A stretch of 7,892 nucleotides of DNA from Rhodocyclaceae bacterium UBA6160 (GTDB lineage: Bacteria > Pseudomonadota > Gammaproteobacteria > Burkholderiales > Rhodocyclaceae): contig DIUK01000013.1 in NCBI GenBank assembly GCA_002422995.1, positions 1-7,892 of the forward strand. Direction: 5' to 3'. Positions within the stretch are counted from its first letter, which is position 1, and each line of letters opens with the position of its first letter. Positions 6,384 through 7,892 of this stretch are shown here, one piece after another. The notes beneath the pieces were generated by a model. The model was not told the origin of the DNA. It searched no databases and saw nothing but the letters and a program-made list of their open reading frames with translations. A program made the position numbers and the translations under genes.

Positions 6384-6965
6384 TTAAGGCAAATGAAGGC
6401 CAGCATGGCGCAGCATATGACAAAGCGCGATGAGCGGTAGGCCGACCAGAGCTGTCGGGTCATCACCGCGTTGATAGCTTAGAAGTGAAATGCCCAAGGC
6501 TTCAGACTTTGCGCTGCCAGCACAATTTAGCGCATTCTCTTTATCAAGATAAGCATTGATTTCTCTGTCAGTTAAATCACGAAAACCGACATGAGTGGGC
6601 ACACAGGTCACTTGAGCTTCACCCGTTGCGCTATTCAATAGGCACAACCCTGTGTGAAAAATGATTTCCTGGTTACGCATTTCACGGAGTTGTTGCAGGG
6701 CATTGGGGCGGGTACCAGGCTTGCCGAAACGCTGTTCTCCACGAGCAGCGACTTGATCTGAGCCGATAATCAAGGCGTCAGGAAAATGCTTGGCAATGGC
6801 CTGAGCCTTGGCTCTTGCCAAGCGTTGTGCGGTCTCGGCAGGAATCTCATTGACGAGTGGCGATTCGTCGATATCAGGCGCATGGACTGCAAATGGCAGT
6901 TGCAGGCGTTGTAAAAGTTCTCTTCGAAAGGGCGAAGTAGAAGCCAGAATAAGGGGCTGAGCCAT
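6384..6965 (-). CDS. maf: Maf-family nucleotide pyrophosphatase (YceF type, m7GTP pyrophosphatase)
   Basis: The 193-residue product matches E. coli YceF (about 194) throughout, as I recall that sequence. YceF-type Maf proteins hydrolyse m7GTP and related modified nucleotides to monophosphates, keeping them out of nucleic acids. The nucleotide-binding start LILASTSPFRRELL is at 5-18, APDIDE at 29-34, the catalytic aspartate is Asp70 in IIGSDQV (66-72), GKP is at 81-83, and CAGSAKSEALGISL and DPTALVGLPLIALCHML close the protein. All family landmarks are intact. In E. coli yceF also sits next to yceD-rpmF-plsX, so the grouping with a ribosomal protein and lipid genes is conserved. The ATG has no clear Shine-Dalgarno sequence. 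The gene is divergent from yceD over 48 bases and leads into the methyltransferase gene. Confidence 0.96.
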   Translation of the reverse strand: MAQPLILASTSPFRRELLQRLQLPFAVHAPDIDESPLVNEIPAETAQRLARAKAQAIAKHFPDALIIGSDQVAARGEQRFGKPGTRPNALQQLREMRNQEIIFHTGLCLLNSATGEAQVTCVPTHVGFRDLTDREINAYLDKENALNCAGSAKSEALGISLLSYQRGDDPTALVGLPLIALCHMLRHAGLHLP

Positions 6966-6974
6966 GTTTCACGC

Positions 6975-7003
6975 TTGAAAAACAAAGGCCAAACATGATA
7001 ACA
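6975..7003. promoter_or_regulatory. Overlapping divergent promoters of maf and yceD
   Basis: On the minus strand, TGTTATCAT (7003 down to 6995) is an extended -10 with one mismatch. It would start the maf transcript near 6988, giving a leader of about 22 bases. On the plus strand, TTGAAA (6975-6980) and GATAAC (6997-7002) with a 16-base spacer form a plausible -35/-10 pair that would start near 7009. The two -10 elements share bases 6997-7000, so RNA polymerase should not occupy both at once. This is pattern matching by eye. Confidence 0.4.
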
Positions 7004-7013
7004 TTCGCAGCTT

Positions 7014-7580
7014 ATGTCGCACGAAACTTCTTCATCAGTCAGCACGTCTGCATCGCCTATGGAAATAGGCGCTGTGTCGGAAAAAACAGAACAGCCGTTA
7101 TCTCTGCATACAATCGATAGCCTGGAGTTTGCTCGCACAGGTCGTTTGTTGAAGGGCGTTGTGAAGCTTGCGCAGTTATCGCGCTTGGCAGATCAGTTGC
7201 TCGATATAAATGGTTCGCTTTCCATGAAGTTGCAAGGAAAGCATGAAGCAGGCAGGTCTTTGTTACATATGCAGATCACGGGTCAGTTGGTTGTGCAGTG
7301 TCAGCGCTGTTTGGCTGGTGTGTCTTTGCCAGTGCAAGTGGATAATGTGCTGCAGTTAATTGGTGCCGGTGAAGACTGGCCTGATGAGGAGTTGATGGAC
7401 GATCAGATGGATGCAATTGAAGCCGATGCGGCTTTGAATGTGTCGGATTTGATTGAAAGTGAAGTGTTGTTAGCGCTGCCCCCAGCGCCACGGCATGAAG
7501 ATTGTGAGTTGCCGCTGGCAGCTGTCAATAACCATGGGTCGGTTGCTTTTTCAGCACTGGCCGCATTAAAGAAACACTGA
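7014..7580 (+). CDS. yceD: YceD (DUF177) family protein, 23S rRNA accumulation protein
   Basis: The protein belongs to the YceD/DUF177 family, whose members are needed for normal 23S rRNA accumulation and are usually encoded just before rpmF. Diagnostic parts are TIDSLEFARTG (33-43), the CQRC pair C96/C99 in a strand-rich region, an acidic stretch (119-138), LIESEVLLALPPAPRHEDC (146-164) and the terminal FSALAALKK. It is 188 residues from the first ATG, with about 25 more residues at the N-terminus than usual before the TIDS motif; that segment is serine/threonine-rich and looks non-conserved. No Shine-Dalgarno sequence precedes this ATG. In-frame alternatives are the ATG at 7059 and a GTG at 7074 with a weak AGG 4 bases before it. 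The stop is 15 bases before rpmF, so the two genes are surely cotranscribed. Confidence 0.92.
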   Translation: MSHETSSSVSTSASPMEIGAVSEKTEQPLSLHTIDSLEFARTGRLLKGVVKLAQLSRLADQLLDINGSLSMKLQGKHEAGRSLLHMQITGQLVVQCQRCLAGVSLPVQVDNVLQLIGAGEDWPDEELMDDQMDAIEADAALNVSDLIESEVLLALPPAPRHEDCELPLAAVNNHGSVAFSALAALKKH

Positions 7581-7595
7581 AACAAGGAGCTTCAA

Positions 7596-7775
7596 ATGGC
7601 TGTTCAGCAGAATAAAAAATCCCCTTCCAAACGTGGCATGCACCGCGCTCACGACTTTCTTACTGCCCCTCCGCTGGCCGTGGAATCAACTTCTGGTGAA
7701 GTTCATTTGCGTCATCATATCTCGCCCTCTGGCGTATATCGGGGCAAGAAAGTCATTAAGGCCAAAGCCGAGTAA
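7596..7775 (+). CDS. rpmF: 50S ribosomal protein L32
   Basis: This 59-residue protein is bL32 of the large ribosomal subunit. It starts MAVQQNKKSPSKRGMHRAHD, continues with SGEVHLRHHISPSGVYRGKKVIKAKAE, and so matches the E. coli protein (about 57 residues) in almost every conserved position. It has no cysteines, as in E. coli, so it is the form without a zinc knuckle. A strong Shine-Dalgarno AAGGAG (7584-7589) lies 6 bases before the ATG, the best in the window and fitting a highly expressed gene. It follows yceD by 15 bases and is followed by a hairpin and T-run before plsX. The call is certain from sequence and context. Confidence 0.98.
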   Translation: MAVQQNKKSPSKRGMHRAHDFLTAPPLAVESTSGEVHLRHHISPSGVYRGKKVIKAKAE

Positions 7776-7793
7776 GTCTTTCCCTATGAATTT

Positions 7794-7825
7794 AGCCGGA
7801 TGCGATTGCCGTGTCCGGCTTTTTT
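7794..7825 (+). terminator. Hairpin and T-run between rpmF and plsX (terminator or attenuator)
   Basis: AGCCGGA (7794-7800) and TCCGGCT (7814-7820) form a perfect 7-pair stem with five G:C pairs and a 13-base loop. T residues fill 7820-7825, then C and more T. It begins 18 bases after the rpmF stop and ends 20 bases before the plsX start codon. This is the best intrinsic-terminator shape in the window. Since rpmF and plsX are usually cotranscribed, it probably lets only part of the transcripts proceed. Confidence 0.75.
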
Positions 7826-7845
7826 CTTGTTGGGAAGTCTGAATA

Positions 7846-7892
7846 ATGGCAATTACCCTTGCAATAGATTGCATGGGGGGCGATCATGGTCC
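7846..7892 (+). CDS. plsX: Phosphate acyltransferase PlsX, N-terminal fragment at window edge
   Basis: Only 15 full codons are visible: MAITLAIDCMGGDHG, then CC of the next codon. The (A/I)D-x-MGGD-x-G start is the signature of PlsX, which converts acyl-ACP and phosphate into acyl-phosphate for the PlsY route of phosphatidic acid synthesis. The position straight after yceD-rpmF is the standard plsX position in proteobacteria, where the fab genes often follow. GGGAAG at 7832-7837, 8 bases before the ATG, is a usable ribosome binding site. The rest of the roughly 340-residue protein lies beyond the window. Confidence 0.9.
   Translation, partial: MAITLAIDCMGGDHG

Noticed and set aside
6367..6423. 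Upstream TTG start for the methyltransferase, overlapping maf by 40 bases
   Set aside because: The codon is TTG without a ribosome site and the added residues only mirror maf coding sequence; the first ATG at 6366 already leaves more N-terminal residues than the family needs.
5945..6433. 162-residue plus-strand frame opposite the methyltransferase gene
   Set aside because: Low-complexity, Ser/Cys/Ala-rich shadow of a clear TP-methylase coding sequence, spanning also the end of maf.
1..7892. Mobile element, CRISPR array, tRNA, defence or toxin-antitoxin system
   Set aside because: No terminal inverted repeats, transposase or integrase motifs, regularly spaced repeats or tRNA-like cloverleaf were seen; almost all genes belong to recognised housekeeping families in a typical order.

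Overview
The window looks like ordinary chromosomal DNA of a betaproteobacterium, most likely a member of the Burkholderiales. The reasons are the gene set and order (msrB, yciB, yciI, bolA and a parvulin on one strand; methyltransferase, maf, yceD, rpmF and plsX further on), a DUF2863-family gene, which I know mainly from Betaproteobacteria, and a YciB with an N-terminal insertion that I associate with Burkholderiales. Base composition is moderate by eye. A genus cannot be assigned. I see no phage, transposon, CRISPR, rRNA, tRNA or toxin-antitoxin signature.

Left part (1-2524, minus strand). Reading leftward come msrB (methionine sulfoxide repair), then yciB (inner-membrane septation protein), yciI and a BolA-family gene in a tight run with gaps of 2 and 12 bases, then a secreted parvulin-type peptidyl-prolyl isomerase cut by the window edge. 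The theme is envelope and protein maintenance.

Middle (2525-5440). A single dadA-type D-amino-acid dehydrogenase gene runs rightward, divergent from msrB across 159 bases. It converges on a leftward DUF2863 gene of unknown function, with 219 bases between the two stop codons that hold only weak repeats.

Right part (5441-7892). A leftward pair, maf (YceF-type nucleotide pyrophosphatase) then an RsmI-like SAM methyltransferase, is divergent from the rightward yceD-rpmF-plsX cluster. The two transcription units share only 48 bases, in which candidate -10 elements for the two directions overlap. A clear hairpin plus T-run sits between rpmF and plsX, just before the start of the phospholipid/fatty-acid synthesis genes.

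I did not find a convincing undescribed system. The least explained items are the DUF2863 protein with its C-terminal CxxC, the crowded maf/yceD divergent promoter with an uncertain yceD start, the rpmF-plsX terminator or attenuator, and the divergent RsmI-like methyltransferase.
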